Below are positions 16,727 to 25,574 of a DNA stretch of 48,451 bases, one piece after another. A model generated the notes under the pieces. It was not told the DNA's origin and made no database searches. It saw only the letters and a list, made by a program, of their open reading frames with translations. The stretch spans positions 1 to 48,451 of the forward strand of contig JASJBI010000067.1 of the NCBI GenBank assembly GCA_030066595.1, in the 5' to 3' direction. This DNA comes from Alphaproteobacteria bacterium. GTDB lineage: Bacteria > Pseudomonadota > Alphaproteobacteria > JAJFFI01. Position numbers and translations under genes: made by a program. The first letter of the stretch is position 1. Every line of letters begins with the position of its first letter.

Positions 16727-17134
16727 ATGATCCTCCTCTTCTTTGTCAGGCTGGTTGGCTGGCTTCTTGTGCTCGGCGCCTTGGCGGGCTGGGCGACGCT
16801 GGGCTATGCCGTGTATCTGATGGTCACCGGCATCGTCGAGACCGATCCCGACGCGGGGCTGATCACCAGCATGCGGGGAACCCTCGCGCTGGTCTGGGGC
16901 TTTGGGGCCACCGTCGGTATGTTTCTGGTCGGGCTCCTGTTTCTCGCCGCCGGCAAGACGCTGGCCCTTCTGCGGGAAATTCACGAGCGGGTGATGCGCG
17001 CGCCCGAGGCGCCGGCGACGGCGCAGGAGAGCGCGGAGCCGAGCGCCGACGAGGACAGCGGCAAGGAGGCCGAGGAGACGCCGCGGGAGCCGACCCTCGA
17101 GACCCGCGACCGCCTGGACAGCTCGGCCGCCTGA
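16727..17134 (+). CDS. Small membrane protein with acidic cytoplasmic tail
   Basis: ATG 16727 follows a strong GGGAGG site 6-7 nt upstream and opens a 135-residue protein. Two membrane helices are evident (about 3-31 and 47-78), followed by a short basic turn and a highly charged Glu/Ala/Pro-rich tail (about 90-135), which is likely disordered. The shape, two helices then an acidic tail, gives no family assignment. The frame is open further upstream, but the good ribosome site and the membrane start make 16727 the clear choice. It is convergent with tRNA-Lys. Confidence 0.72.
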   Translation: MILLFFVRLVGWLLVLGALAGWATLGYAVYLMVTGIVETDPDAGLITSMRGTLALVWGFGATVGMFLVGLLFLAAGKTLALLREIHERVMRAPEAPATAQESAEPSADEDSGKEAEETPREPTLETRDRLDSSAA

Positions 17135-17222
17135 GACCAGGACCCAGCGGTACGGACAGCCTCGCGCGGCGCCGGGACATGCATCGGCGCGCCGTCGGTG
17201 GGCGGAGGCTCTTGCGGAGTGG

Positions 17223-17298
17223 TGGTGGGCGCGCCAGGACTCGAACCTGGGACCACCTGATTAAAAGTCAGATGCTCTACCAACTGAGCTACGCGCCC
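17223..17298 (-). tRNA. tRNA-Lys (anticodon TTT)
   Basis: The minus strand from 17298 to 17223 folds as a complete cloverleaf: acceptor stem GGGCGCG/CGCGCCC, D-arm GCTC..GAGC with AGTTGGTA, anticodon stem TCTGA/TCAGG with loop CTTTTAA (anticodon TTT), a 5-nt variable region, T-arm CCAGG-TTCGAGT-CCTGG, discriminator A and an encoded CCA at 17225-17223. The total is 76 nt. The anticodon reads AAA and AAG codons for lysine. Confidence 0.97.
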
Positions 17299-17447
17299 AC
17301 GGGAGTGGCCGGAAGATAGGAGGCCGCACCGGTTGGGTCAACCGAGCACGGGGTCGCAAGGCGCCGCATGGACGATCATCACGGCCCTCGCCGTCCGCTG
17401 CCGGCTTCGGCAGGTCCGACGCTTGGACGAAGACGGGAACAGTCGGC

Positions 17448-18434
17448 TCAGTGCAGGCGCGGGGTCCGCAGGAAGTCGTCGCGCGTGGCGGACCGCACCG
17501 TGAGCCGGCGCGGCTCGCCGTCCCGCAGCAGGGTCAGGGGAACCTCGACCCCGGCCGGGCCCAGCGCCCACATCGTGCGGAACAGATCGGCGAGATCGCC
17601 GATCGGCGCGCCGCCGACCTCGAGCACCACGTCCCCGGGCTCCACGCCCGCGAGATGCGCCGGCGCCTGTTCGGCGACGCCCAGCACCACCAGCTTGCCC
17701 TCGACCTCGCTGACGTAATAGCCGAGCCAGGGCCGCTCCGGCTGCTCGGGTCCGCGCCCGCTCTGCAGCCGCTCGAGCAAGGGCGGCAACAGGTCGATGG
17801 GCACCATCATGTTGCCTTCCGCGTTCTCGTTGCCGCCGCGCGCGTCCTGCACGTAGAGCGAGCCGATGCCGCCCAGCTGGCCCTCCGGGTCGAGCAGCGC
17901 GGCCCCGCCCCAGTTGGGGTGCATGGGCGCCGTGAAGATCGCCTCGTCCAGCACGTATTCCCAGTAGCCCGCGAACTCGCGCTTGCCCACGATCTGGGCG
18001 CGTAGGGCATGCCCGCGCCCGCCATGGCCGGCCACCACCACCCGGTCGCTGACGCTCAATGCCGCCGAGCTGCCGATCGTAAGATGGGGGACGTCAGGCC
18101 GTGCCAGCGCCTGCACCAGGCCGAAGCCGCTATTGAAATCGTACAGCAGCGGATGGCCCGGGATGGCGGCGCCATCGCGGGTGATCAGCCAGATGGTCTC
18201 GGCCTCGCAGATCAGGTAGCCGATCGTGACGACCAGGCCGGAATCGCTGATCAGGACCGCGTTGCCGGCGCGCTGGGTGCCCAGAATGCCTGCGGTAAAG
18301 GCGCTCTTGGGGATCTCCGCGCGCAGCTCCATCATGGCGCCCAGAGCCGCATCCAGATCGTAGCCCAAATCGCTCGGTTTGGGCTGGAGCGAAGCGGGAA
18401 ACAGCCATTCCTGCGAATCCGTGGCTTCGGTCAT
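17448..18434 (-). CDS. HtrA-like trypsin-fold/PDZ protein, catalytically degenerate
   Basis: The 328-residue product reads as an S1C (DegP/HtrA-like) beta-barrel domain (about 45-215) followed by one PDZ domain (about 235-318). All three catalytic positions appear lost when the motifs are lined up. The TNxH segment reads VTIGYLI (His replaced by Y73), the D-x-x-TDLAVL segment reads DFNSGFGLV (Asp replaced by G103), and GNSGG reads PNWGG (Ser replaced by W175). There is no signal peptide, so it is probably cytoplasmic. The fold and the PDZ domain, with its glycine-rich carboxylate loop region and GVEPGDVVLEVGG, are retained, suggesting a binding or scaffolding role. It is not damaged by frameshift. 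It shares its strand with the TctC-like gene upstream, 143 nt away. Confidence 0.85.
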   Translation of the reverse strand: MTEATDSQEWLFPASLQPKPSDLGYDLDAALGAMMELRAEIPKSAFTAGILGTQRAGNAVLISDSGLVVTIGYLICEAETIWLITRDGAAIPGHPLLYDFNSGFGLVQALARPDVPHLTIGSSAALSVSDRVVVAGHGGRGHALRAQIVGKREFAGYWEYVLDEAIFTAPMHPNWGGAALLDPEGQLGGIGSLYVQDARGGNENAEGNMMVPIDLLPPLLERLQSGRGPEQPERPWLGYYVSEVEGKLVVLGVAEQAPAHLAGVEPGDVVLEVGGAPIGDLADLFRTMWALGPAGVEVPLTLLRDGEPRRLTVRSATRDDFLRTPRLH

Positions 18435-18577
18435 GGGCTCGTCCTGCGTCTCGGTTGGTCGTCGGTTGGAACCTTATATGGACCGCAACATGCCGGCCTG
18501 CGCAAGTCGCGGACGGCAAATGCGGAGCGGTTTTTCTCCGACCGTTGCATTCCAGCGCCAGGTGGTCGCACGGCGCG

Positions 18578-19573
18578 CTAGTTGATCTCGCGCATGCGCT
18601 TCAAAAGGCCGCGGTGGGTCTCCTGTTCGTTCCGCCAGTACTTCTTGAGGGGCTCGCCGGTCAGAAAGGCGCGGCGCAGGCTGTTCTCGTTCATGTAGTC
18701 CTGCCATTCCTTTGATTCGTAGACCAGGCGAAACAGGGTCTGATAGTAGGCGGCCGCCTCGGCGCCTATCCCTGGCGGGGCGACGATGCTGCGCTGCATG
18801 TAGTAGACCAGGTTCTGCCCCTTTTCCCGGAACGTCGGCACGTCTTCATACATGTCCAAACGCGCCGGCGTGAACGCGGCCAGCGGGCGGGACTTGCCGT
18901 CGATGTAATATTGCTCCTGCTCGGCGGGATTGTTCACGGTCGAATCGGCCCGCCCCTCGATCAGCTCCTTCGCCACCCGGCCGCCGCCCTTGAAGGGCAC
19001 ATACTTCATGCGCAGGCCGTAGGCCGAGTTGAGGAAACTGGTCAAGAGATTGTCTTCCGACGCCTTGCCGGTCCCGGCCATGACCCAGCCGTTGCCCTTC
19101 TGCTTGGCCGCGCTGACGAACTGCTCCAGCGACTTGATCTTCGTGCTCGCCTGGACCCAGAGCACGAACGAGTCCTCCGCCATGCGGGCGATCGGGGTGA
19201 AGGTCGATATGTCGATCTTGAGCTCGGGCCGGCGCAGCGGGGTCGTGTAGAAGCTGTTGAGCGTCACCAGGATGACATGGGGATTGCCCTTGTTCTTCTT
19301 GAGGTACGTCAGCGCCTCGGCGCCCGACTTCTCCGGCTTGTTGACGGGCACGAAGGGTTGGGACGACAGGTCGTTCGCGACGATTATGCTGTTGATGAAA
19401 CGGGCCATCTTGTCGGCGCCGCCGCCCTTGCCCGCCATGATCACGAACTCGACCGGTTTCACGGGCTTCCAGTCGGCCCGCGCAGCGGCCATTGGCCAAG
19501 CCTGCGCCAGGGCCATCACCAAAACCAACGCCAGGCCGAGGCCGAATCTCTCCATCTGCTTTGTGATCCTCAT
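18578..19573 (-). CDS. TctC/Bug-type periplasmic binding protein (orphan)
   Basis: The product (331 residues) has a signal peptide (hydrophobic core about 11-25, cleavage near AAARA) and the Bug/TctC fold, the solute-binding component of tripartite tricarboxylate transporters. Family features include the N-terminal VEFVIMAGKGGGADKMAR loop, the VPVNKPEKSGAEAL segment and the VPFKGGGRVAKELIEGRAD helix, all lining the carboxylate pocket. The length is normal. Start at ATG 19573 has GGAAGACGGAAG upstream. No TctA or TctB membrane subunit is adjacent, which is common for this family, where orphan members feed distant transporters or two-component sensors. The ligand, probably a small carboxylate, is not identifiable. 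Confidence 0.9.
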   Translation of the reverse strand: MRITKQMERFGLGLALVLVMALAQAWPMAAARADWKPVKPVEFVIMAGKGGGADKMARFINSIIVANDLSSQPFVPVNKPEKSGAEALTYLKKNKGNPHVILVTLNSFYTTPLRRPELKIDISTFTPIARMAEDSFVLWVQASTKIKSLEQFVSAAKQKGNGWVMAGTGKASEDNLLTSFLNSAYGLRMKYVPFKGGGRVAKELIEGRADSTVNNPAEQEQYYIDGKSRPLAAFTPARLDMYEDVPTFREKGQNLVYYMQRSIVAPPGIGAEAAAYYQTLFRLVYESKEWQDYMNENSLRRAFLTGEPLKKYWRNEQETHRGLLKRMREIN

Positions 19574-19778
19574 CTTCCGTCTTCCATGCCAAGTTGAGCC
19601 CTAGATTGCCCTTATGGACTCGACTCTGTTGCCGACTGGGCGCGGCACCGCGCCAAATGCCACCGGCACGCCGATACGCCCGATTCGGGCAAGGATCGAA
19701 CCGGAGGGGCCGGTGCCGGTGAAGCCTGATCGCAACCGCCCTGCGGCGACGCCGTCGGAACTGTTCCGAACTGCGGCG

Positions 19779-22502
19779 TCATTGGGCCGGTGCGCGACCT
19801 GAGACGGCCAGCCATCGCTCCAGGCTGCGCAGCCTTTCATCGGCTTCGCCGTCGCCGCCGGCAGCCCCCTTTCCGTACCACTCGGCCGCCGCCTTGGCGT
19901 CGGCCTGGGGTCCTCGCACGCCCAGCTGGCTGTGGACCAGCGGGTCATGGGTCTTTCCGACCGCGGTCGCCGCGGCGGCGCTGCCGTAGCTGGCCGCGCG
20001 TTCGAACATCAGTCGGGCCGAAATGATATCTCCGAGGCTCAAGAGACGGTTGCCGCGCGCCATCAGTCTGGTCAAATCGGCCGGTGGCGTCGCCGTCGGT
20101 GTCGCCGCCGTCGATGCGCGCGCCGGTGCCGCCGCCACCGAGACCGTCATCGATTCGCTTACGGCCCGGTCCGGCTTTGATCCCGCCTTCATCATCGCCA
20201 CGGTCAGGGTGAAATCACCCTGAAAGTCGGTTGGTGTCTTCAGCGTAAGCCCAGTCAGGTCGGCTGGAACCAGTGTCCAGCTGCCGTCCCCATTGTCCGT
20301 GCCGGCGGACAGTCGACTGCCGGCCGGAATTCCGGCGACGCGGACCGCCGCGCTTTGCTTGAGGTCTTTCGAGCCGGCCGGTGTCGTCGAGATGGTCAGG
20401 GGAATCGGCGTACCGGCGGGACCGGACGCGTCGCTGACCGACAGGCCGACCACCGGCAGATTGGGCGGTGCTGACTGCGCCGGGCCAGCGGACGGGGCCG
20501 GTGCCGGGGGCAGCCGCATCATGGCGAGCTTGGGCGGGGCCGCGGGTGTCGGGGATGCCGCTGCCGGGGTGCCGGTCACGCTTGGTTCGGTTCCCGCGGG
20601 GCCGGGCTTTCCGTCCGCGGGGGCCCGTTCCGCTCCGGACGCCGTCAGGGCGCCCGGCAGGGCCGCCGGCGCCCGGGAGGATGCCCGGTCCGTCGAGGTT
20701 GCGGCGGCCGCGGCACTGCCTGATTGTCCGCCCGCGGCCTGCGCCGAAGCCTCGGCCTGCGGAGCCGGCTTCGCATCGGGCGCAGCCGGGCCGCCTTTGG
20801 CCTGTTCCGGCAGCCCTGCCAGGTTCACCGCGACACCTGAAAGGCTGCTTGGATCCGTCGCCGGCGCGTCGGCGGGTCGCCCTTGATCGCCCGCGGCGCC
20901 GGCCGGGGCTGCGACCGTGGTCGCGGGCTTGGCCTGAGCGGTCGGCGGCTCAGCCACGTCCATTTCAGTGGGATAGGACAGCCAGCCGATCACGCCGCCA
21001 CCGACGAAGATCGTGACTGGCAACCCGATCATCGCTGCGCGGAACAGCCAAGGCCGGCGCGGCCGCCGCACCGGCACAACCGAGACACCGTAGGCCTGCG
21101 GGCCGACTTTGGCCGCGATGCGTCGGCCACGTGCCGACAACGGTCTCACCTCGCGCGGCTCTAACGTTGGCAGTTCCAGCGGCACACTGAGCCCTGGCGC
21201 CGGACGGGATTCCGGCGGGTCGGTGCGTGGGATCTCCGGCCTGGGTCGCGTGTCATCCTCGGCCATCCGCCTCGCTTCATCCGCCGCCTTGGCTTGCGCT
21301 TCCTGTTCTTCCGCGTTGCGGCCGACGGTGTCTTCGAGGAGTAGCGGCTCGGGTTCGACAGCCGCGCCTTCTTCGGCGTGTTCTGCCGCATCTTCCTCGC
21401 TGCTGGGCTGGGGCGGCGGCATTGGAATGGTCTTCTCGGGCGCTGCCGAGTCGTTCTCCGTGTCTTCAGGCGTGCTGGGCCGGGGCGGAGGCATCGGGAT
21501 TGCCGCCCCGGCGGTTGGCTCAACTGCCGACAAGGTCGGCTGTGCCGTTTCATCCGAGTCAGAGGCCGGGCTGTCCGTCGAGGGCGTGCCGTTCTCCTTG
21601 GCCTGCGTTGCCGCCGGGGTCACGCCCGCGGGATCCCCAGCCTCGAGGGTGCTGCCTGCGCCTTCATCGATCGCCAACCACGGCGGTCCATCGGGCACTC
21701 TTGGATCTTCCGACTCGGGCGACGGCGATGAGGCGGCCGCCAGCAGCTGAGCCGCCATGGCGAAGCTCTCGCGCACGTCGTCAGCCGACTGGCCCGAGAT
21801 CAATCCGTCGCCGCCGTTGGCATCCGGTTCCGGCTCGCGCGCATACAGATGTACCCGCGTGCCGCCAGTGTCTCCGCCGGCCTCGAGGCCGGGACCGCGA
21901 TCCACGCCAGGCGCGTCCAGTTGGTTCGCCGGGTCGTCATCACCGCCCATCACCAGACCTTCAGCCGCCTCGCGCGAGACGCTGCTCGGCTGCGCCATAC
22001 TGGCGTCGACGCTGTCTCCTGCCGGTTGCATCTCGACGATCGGGATCAGGGTGGGACCGGACGCGGCTGCGCTGACCAGACGGAACACATCGGCCGCGTC
22101 ATCCGGTGGCCCCGGCTGTGGCACGGACGGGACGTCGGCCGCGGCAGGCTCCTCTGCGCTGTCCTCCCGTTCCGACGACCTGTCCGGTTCCTCGTCCGCT
22201 TCGGCGGCCGGAACATCTTCGGGCTTCGACGCGCTCGAGGACGGTTGGCCATCGCCGGTGCCGGTCTCGGCCGGTTTCGACGCCGGGCGCGCGGCCCCGT
22301 TGACGTCGAACTCGGCAAACAACGCGGAGCGGGCAACGAAGTCGAGCAGTGGGGCAAGTGCGACATCGGAACTGACCTGACGGCTGATATCCCGGGTCGC
22401 GTCGCTCACCAGCTCGTCGAACAGCCCATTCCGGGTGGGACTTTGGGCGGGCTCGGATCCTGTGGTCGCTTTTTTGTGCTCCCTTGATCCAGACTTGCCC
22501 AT
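19779..22502 (-). CDS. Large one-pass membrane protein with disordered arms and Sel1-like tail
   Basis: A 907-residue protein with strongly biased composition. The N-terminal 480 residues are mostly disordered and rich in Pro, Ala, Glu, Asp and Ser, with two IPMPPP(R/Q)PS motifs. They include a small helical segment near the start (about 25-65). A single membrane helix lies at about 487-510 preceded by a basic RRPRRPW cluster, so the N-terminus is cytoplasmic. An Ala/Pro-rich periplasmic linker follows, then an Ig-like beta domain (about 700-810) and a short Sel1/TPR-like helical region (about 835-900). The start has GGAGG 8 nt upstream. Sel1 repeats mediate protein contacts, so a scaffold at the envelope is plausible. 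Sequence complexity is low but the frame is intact. It lies between two binding-protein genes on one strand. Confidence 0.82.
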   Translation of the reverse strand: MGKSGSREHKKATTGSEPAQSPTRNGLFDELVSDATRDISRQVSSDVALAPLLDFVARSALFAEFDVNGAARPASKPAETGTGDGQPSSSASKPEDVPAAEADEEPDRSSEREDSAEEPAAADVPSVPQPGPPDDAADVFRLVSAAASGPTLIPIVEMQPAGDSVDASMAQPSSVSREAAEGLVMGGDDDPANQLDAPGVDRGPGLEAGGDTGGTRVHLYAREPEPDANGGDGLISGQSADDVRESFAMAAQLLAAASSPSPESEDPRVPDGPPWLAIDEGAGSTLEAGDPAGVTPAATQAKENGTPSTDSPASDSDETAQPTLSAVEPTAGAAIPMPPPRPSTPEDTENDSAAPEKTIPMPPPQPSSEEDAAEHAEEGAAVEPEPLLLEDTVGRNAEEQEAQAKAADEARRMAEDDTRPRPEIPRTDPPESRPAPGLSVPLELPTLEPREVRPLSARGRRIAAKVGPQAYGVSVVPVRRPRRPWLFRAAMIGLPVTIFVGGGVIGWLSYPTEMDVAEPPTAQAKPATTVAAPAGAAGDQGRPADAPATDPSSLSGVAVNLAGLPEQAKGGPAAPDAKPAPQAEASAQAAGGQSGSAAAAATSTDRASSRAPAALPGALTASGAERAPADGKPGPAGTEPSVTGTPAAASPTPAAPPKLAMMRLPPAPAPSAGPAQSAPPNLPVVGLSVSDASGPAGTPIPLTISTTPAGSKDLKQSAAVRVAGIPAGSRLSAGTDNGDGSWTLVPADLTGLTLKTPTDFQGDFTLTVAMMKAGSKPDRAVSESMTVSVAAAPARASTAATPTATPPADLTRLMARGNRLLSLGDIISARLMFERAASYGSAAAATAVGKTHDPLVHSQLGVRGPQADAKAAAEWYGKGAAGGDGEADERLRSLERWLAVSGRAPAQ

Positions 22503-22593
22503 GTCATTGTCCTCCTCGGTTTCAGGAGACGCGGCCGCACGGTCCGATCAGCCATGTCACGGAGCCGTCTGACCCCGTCCGGAGTCAAGTATC

Positions 22594-23721
22594 TTATTGG
22601 GTCGCCGCGTTGGATCTTTGCCCCTGCTGGCGTTGCCACCGCATGAATTCCCCGAACAACAGCGCCTTCTGCTCATTGTTCAGTGTAGCACCACCGCCGG
22701 CCGGCGACATCTCACTGAGGAAACGCATGAAGCTCGCCCTGAGCTCGTCCTCCGTCGTGCGCTGATTCGCCTTCAGCCAGGCGGCGGCCGCCCTGAAGCG
22801 GGTCCAGCCCGGAACTCTGGCGGTGAGGCTGACCTCGCTCCATTTCTTGTGCCGCGCGGGCGTCTGGAACTCCTCGAAGCGAGAGAAGAAGGCATCGATA
22901 AAGCGCGCCAGATTTCGATAGCGGGGCGAGTCCGAACTCCAGTTGAAGGCTGCCAGCACAGCGCCCACGGCCACCGTATCCACCCTCTCTTCGGGCACGA
23001 CCAGGCCGGGATAGTCCTCCGCCGTCAGGCTCGACGGCAGATAGATGTCGGCCAGGTCGGTACTGTACGGGACCGACAGGAAATGCAGCGTCTTGGTGTC
23101 CGTCGCATCGGTGAACAGACGCGCGGGTTTGCCGGCCACATAAACCATGGCGGCGATCTCGCCAGACTTGAGCTTCTGGAGGGCAAGCGCCTGATCGAAG
23201 GACGTCGGCTCGACCGCGATGTCCAGCGTGCGGAACACCGTGCTCGCGGTCACGAAGGTGCCGCCGCCGTCAATCCCAAAATTGACCTTTTTGCCGGCCA
23301 GGTCTTGGATCGAGCGGATGTCCTTGCTGGCGAGCACATGGAACTCTTCGTTGTAGAGCTTGGTGATGTAGTGCACGCGTCTGTTCAGGCCGCGGTAGAT
23401 CTTGTTCTGTTTGAGGTAGGTCAAGACGTCGGATTGCACGATGCTCATATCGACGCCTTTGAGGTACAGCAAGTCGGTGATGTTCTGGACCGACCCTTTG
23501 CCGACGAACGGCAGCACGCGAAGCTTGTTCTGCTCGTCCAGAACGGTCGCCAGATCGGATGCGATCTGGATATAGGTCCCGTTGACGCCGCCAGAGGCGA
23601 TGCCCACGACACCGGTGTTGACCTTTACATTGATGGTTCTGTCTTGTTCGGCTGACGCCGCGGACGCAAACAAGATGCCCATTGCCGCAGCAGAAAGCGT
23701 TGCGCTGAGCCATCGAAGCAT
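22594..23721 (-). CDS. TAXI-family TRAP transporter solute-binding protein (orphan)
   Basis: The product (375 residues) is a TAXI-type periplasmic binding protein. A signal peptide (about 1-22, ending ASAASA) precedes the diagnostic N-terminal segment GVVGIASGGVNGTYIQIASDL, which contains the family's glycine-rich ligand loop, then VNFGIDGGGTFVTASTVF and a two-lobe fold. A C-terminal extension of about 60 residues (after 310) is unusual for the family. ATG 23721 has AAGGGGGG upstream; the frame is open to 24117, but that leader overlaps the divergent cyclase and looks non-native. TRAP permease subunits (DctQ/DctM or a fused form) are absent here. It is 91 nt upstream of the 907-residue protein on the same strand, so co-transcription is likely. 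TAXI ligands are typically small organic acids or amino acids; the ligand here is unknown. Confidence 0.92.
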   Translation of the reverse strand: MLRWLSATLSAAAMGILFASAASAEQDRTINVKVNTGVVGIASGGVNGTYIQIASDLATVLDEQNKLRVLPFVGKGSVQNITDLLYLKGVDMSIVQSDVLTYLKQNKIYRGLNRRVHYITKLYNEEFHVLASKDIRSIQDLAGKKVNFGIDGGGTFVTASTVFRTLDIAVEPTSFDQALALQKLKSGEIAAMVYVAGKPARLFTDATDTKTLHFLSVPYSTDLADIYLPSSLTAEDYPGLVVPEERVDTVAVGAVLAAFNWSSDSPRYRNLARFIDAFFSRFEEFQTPARHKKWSEVSLTARVPGWTRFRAAAAWLKANQRTTEDELRASFMRFLSEMSPAGGGATLNNEQKALLFGEFMRWQRQQGQRSNAATQ

Positions 23722-24025
23722 GACCCGAGCCCCCCTTATTATTTGTCGAGGTTGGGGATCCTGCCGACGAACAATGGCAGTAAAATGGCGCTCCTTCATA
23801 AATCGCTCTAAGAAATGGCTCCTTTCGTCTCGATCATGCGCACCTAAGGGGGCACGCGGTCGCATCACCGGCCCGCTCGTGATCGCGTCGCAACCCGCCC
23901 GGCTCGCCGCACGACGGGCGCTCGGTGGCCCTGACGTGCTCTGAACCACTCCCGGTCGTCCTTCGTACCAAGTAACAGCGGATCTGACGGAGATCCTGGC
24001 GGACTCGCGTGCGCGGGAGGTGGTG
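23722..24025. promoter_or_regulatory. Divergent intergenic region, TAXI protein and membrane cyclase
   Basis: Roughly 300 nt separate two divergent starts, so both promoters should be here. Apart from a short AT-rich stretch near 23740-23760 next to the TAXI ribosome site, I see no recognisable operator or structured RNA. Confidence 0.3.
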
Positions 24026-25489
24026 ATGGCGGCCTGGTCGAATTCTTTCGCGGCGGCAGAACGCGGCGCTCCCGGCGGTTCAGCGCCCGCGGCTTCGACC
24101 ATCCAGGGAGTGATCAAGACGGCGGAGCACCGTGGTCAGTTGCTGGCCGTCAAGGTGCGCAGCGTGACATTGGCCCTGTTGGCCGCGTGGCTGGTGATGT
24201 TCGCGCCGAGCGTGGAGATCCTCTATCCGCTGACGCTCACAGTGCTCTTCATCCTGCTGGGCCTGATGCCGCTGGTCCTGCGCCGGGCCGGGCTCGAGCG
24301 GGCCTGGCTCACCTACGGCCTGGTGTGCCTCGATTCGGCGCTCCTCGCCTTCGCCCTGTTCTTCCCCAATCCGCTGGTGCAGGAGCACTTTCCGCTCGCG
24401 GTCTATTTGCGCTTCGATTGGTTCGTCTATTTCTTCCTGCTGGTGGCCTTCTATGCCCTGAGCTATTCCCCGGCGCTGGTGCTGCTCAGCGGTATCTCGG
24501 GCGCTGCGGCCTGGAGCCTCGGCGTCTGGTACCTGGTCTCCCTGCCGGGCTCCCGTCCGTTCGCGCCGCTGACGGCGGGGTCCGATGTCGACATCCTGAG
24601 CCGCCTGCTGGCGATCCTCGATCCAGCCTTCATCGACGTGAACAAGTGGGAACAGCAGGTCGTGGTCATGGTTCTGGTGACCATCATACTGGCGGCCGCG
24701 GTGTGGCGGTCGCGCCGGCTGGTCCGCATTCAGGCGGCGGCCGAGCGCGCCCGGACGAACCTCGCGCGGTACTTCTCTCCCAATCTGGTCGACGAGCTGG
24801 TCTCGTCGGATCAGAGCCTGGATGTCGATGCGATCCGGCAGCAGAAGGTGGCCGTTCTGTTCGTCGACATCGTGGGATTCACCGGCATTTCCGAAGGCCT
24901 CACGCCGCAAAGGGTGGTCAAGCTGCTGCGCGGATTCCACGGCCGCATGGCCCGAACGGTGTTCAGCCATGGCGGCACCATCGACAAATACATGGGCGAT
25001 GCTGTCATGGCCACGTTCGGCACGCCGCGTCCCGGACAGATGGACGCCAGACGGGCGCTGGCCTGCGCCCTCGACATGGCGGCGCAGATCGACGATTGGA
25101 ACCGCAAGCGGCGCGGCCGTGGCGCCAGACCGATAGAGATCGGAATCGGGGCGCACTACGGGGAAGCCGTGGTCGGCAACATCGGCGATGCGCAACGGCT
25201 TGAATACACGGTCATCGGCGACATGGTGAACGTGGCCAGCCGCCTCGAGCGCCTCACGCGCAGGCTGGGCGCCGTCGTGGCCGTGAGCGACGATCTGGTC
25301 CAGGCCGCGCTCGCGGAAGACCCCGATGATCGGTCAGTTGTGGCTCACTTTGAGCACCAGACCGGCTTCGCGGGCATTCCCGGACGCCGCCACCCGGTCG
25401 CTGTTTGGACTCATCGCCGAGGCGCAGAGCCGACGGACGAGAACACGATCCCGTTTCCAGCTCGGCCGGCACCGGAAGCGCAGGCTTGA
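24026..25489 (+). CDS. Integral-membrane class III adenylate cyclase
   Basis: About 487 residues with five to six membrane helices in the first 230 residues and a cytoplasmic class III cyclase domain at about 255-445. The metal-binding aspartates are in LFVDIVGFTGIS and DKYMGDAVMATFG, and the Lys (DKYMGD), Asp (VIGDMVNVASRLE), Asn and Arg of the purine and transition-state sites are present, so the enzyme should be active and ATP-directed. A helical linker (about 235-255) ending in ARYFSPNLVDELV joins sensor and catalytic parts, a motif common before this domain. ATG 24026 has GGAGG 5 nt upstream; a GTG at 24020 is an alternative. The hydrophobic module has no clear named sensor family. It is divergent from the TAXI gene and convergent with the TadG-like gene. 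Confidence 0.92.
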   Translation: MAAWSNSFAAAERGAPGGSAPAASTIQGVIKTAEHRGQLLAVKVRSVTLALLAAWLVMFAPSVEILYPLTLTVLFILLGLMPLVLRRAGLERAWLTYGLVCLDSALLAFALFFPNPLVQEHFPLAVYLRFDWFVYFFLLVAFYALSYSPALVLLSGISGAAAWSLGVWYLVSLPGSRPFAPLTAGSDVDILSRLLAILDPAFIDVNKWEQQVVVMVLVTIILAAAVWRSRRLVRIQAAAERARTNLARYFSPNLVDELVSSDQSLDVDAIRQQKVAVLFVDIVGFTGISEGLTPQRVVKLLRGFHGRMARTVFSHGGTIDKYMGDAVMATFGTPRPGQMDARRALACALDMAAQIDDWNRKRRGRGARPIEIGIGAHYGEAVVGNIGDAQRLEYTVIGDMVNVASRLERLTRRLGAVVAVSDDLVQAALAEDPDDRSVVAHFEHQTGFAGIPGRRHPVAVWTHRRGAEPTDENTIPFPARPAPEAQA

Positions 25490-25522
25490 CGCCGCTTTTT
25501 CTTAACTCTGCCGCAGACGCAC

Positions 25523-25559
25523 CTGGCCCGGCGGCGCCGGATGGCATCCGCCGGGCCAG
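25523..25559. terminator. Strong hairpin between convergent cyclase and TadG-like genes
   Basis: CTGGCCCGGCGG (25523-25534) and CCGCCGGGCCAG (25548-25559) form a perfect 12-bp GC-rich stem with a 13-nt loop in the gap between two convergent genes. No U-tract follows on either strand, but the position and strength suit a bidirectional transcription stop or a 3'-end stabiliser. Confidence 0.55.
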
Positions 25560-25574
25560 AGCGCAGGCCGCTCG

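Noticed and set aside
17223..17298. tRNA-Lys as a phage or island attachment site
   Set aside because: I found no integrase nearby and no repeat of the tRNA 3' end elsewhere in the window by reading.
23722..24117. Longer N-terminus for the TAXI binding protein (start at 24117)
   Set aside because: The leader overlaps the divergent cyclase's start, lacks a signal sequence and is not family-like; ATG 23721 has a strong ribosome site and a signal peptide.
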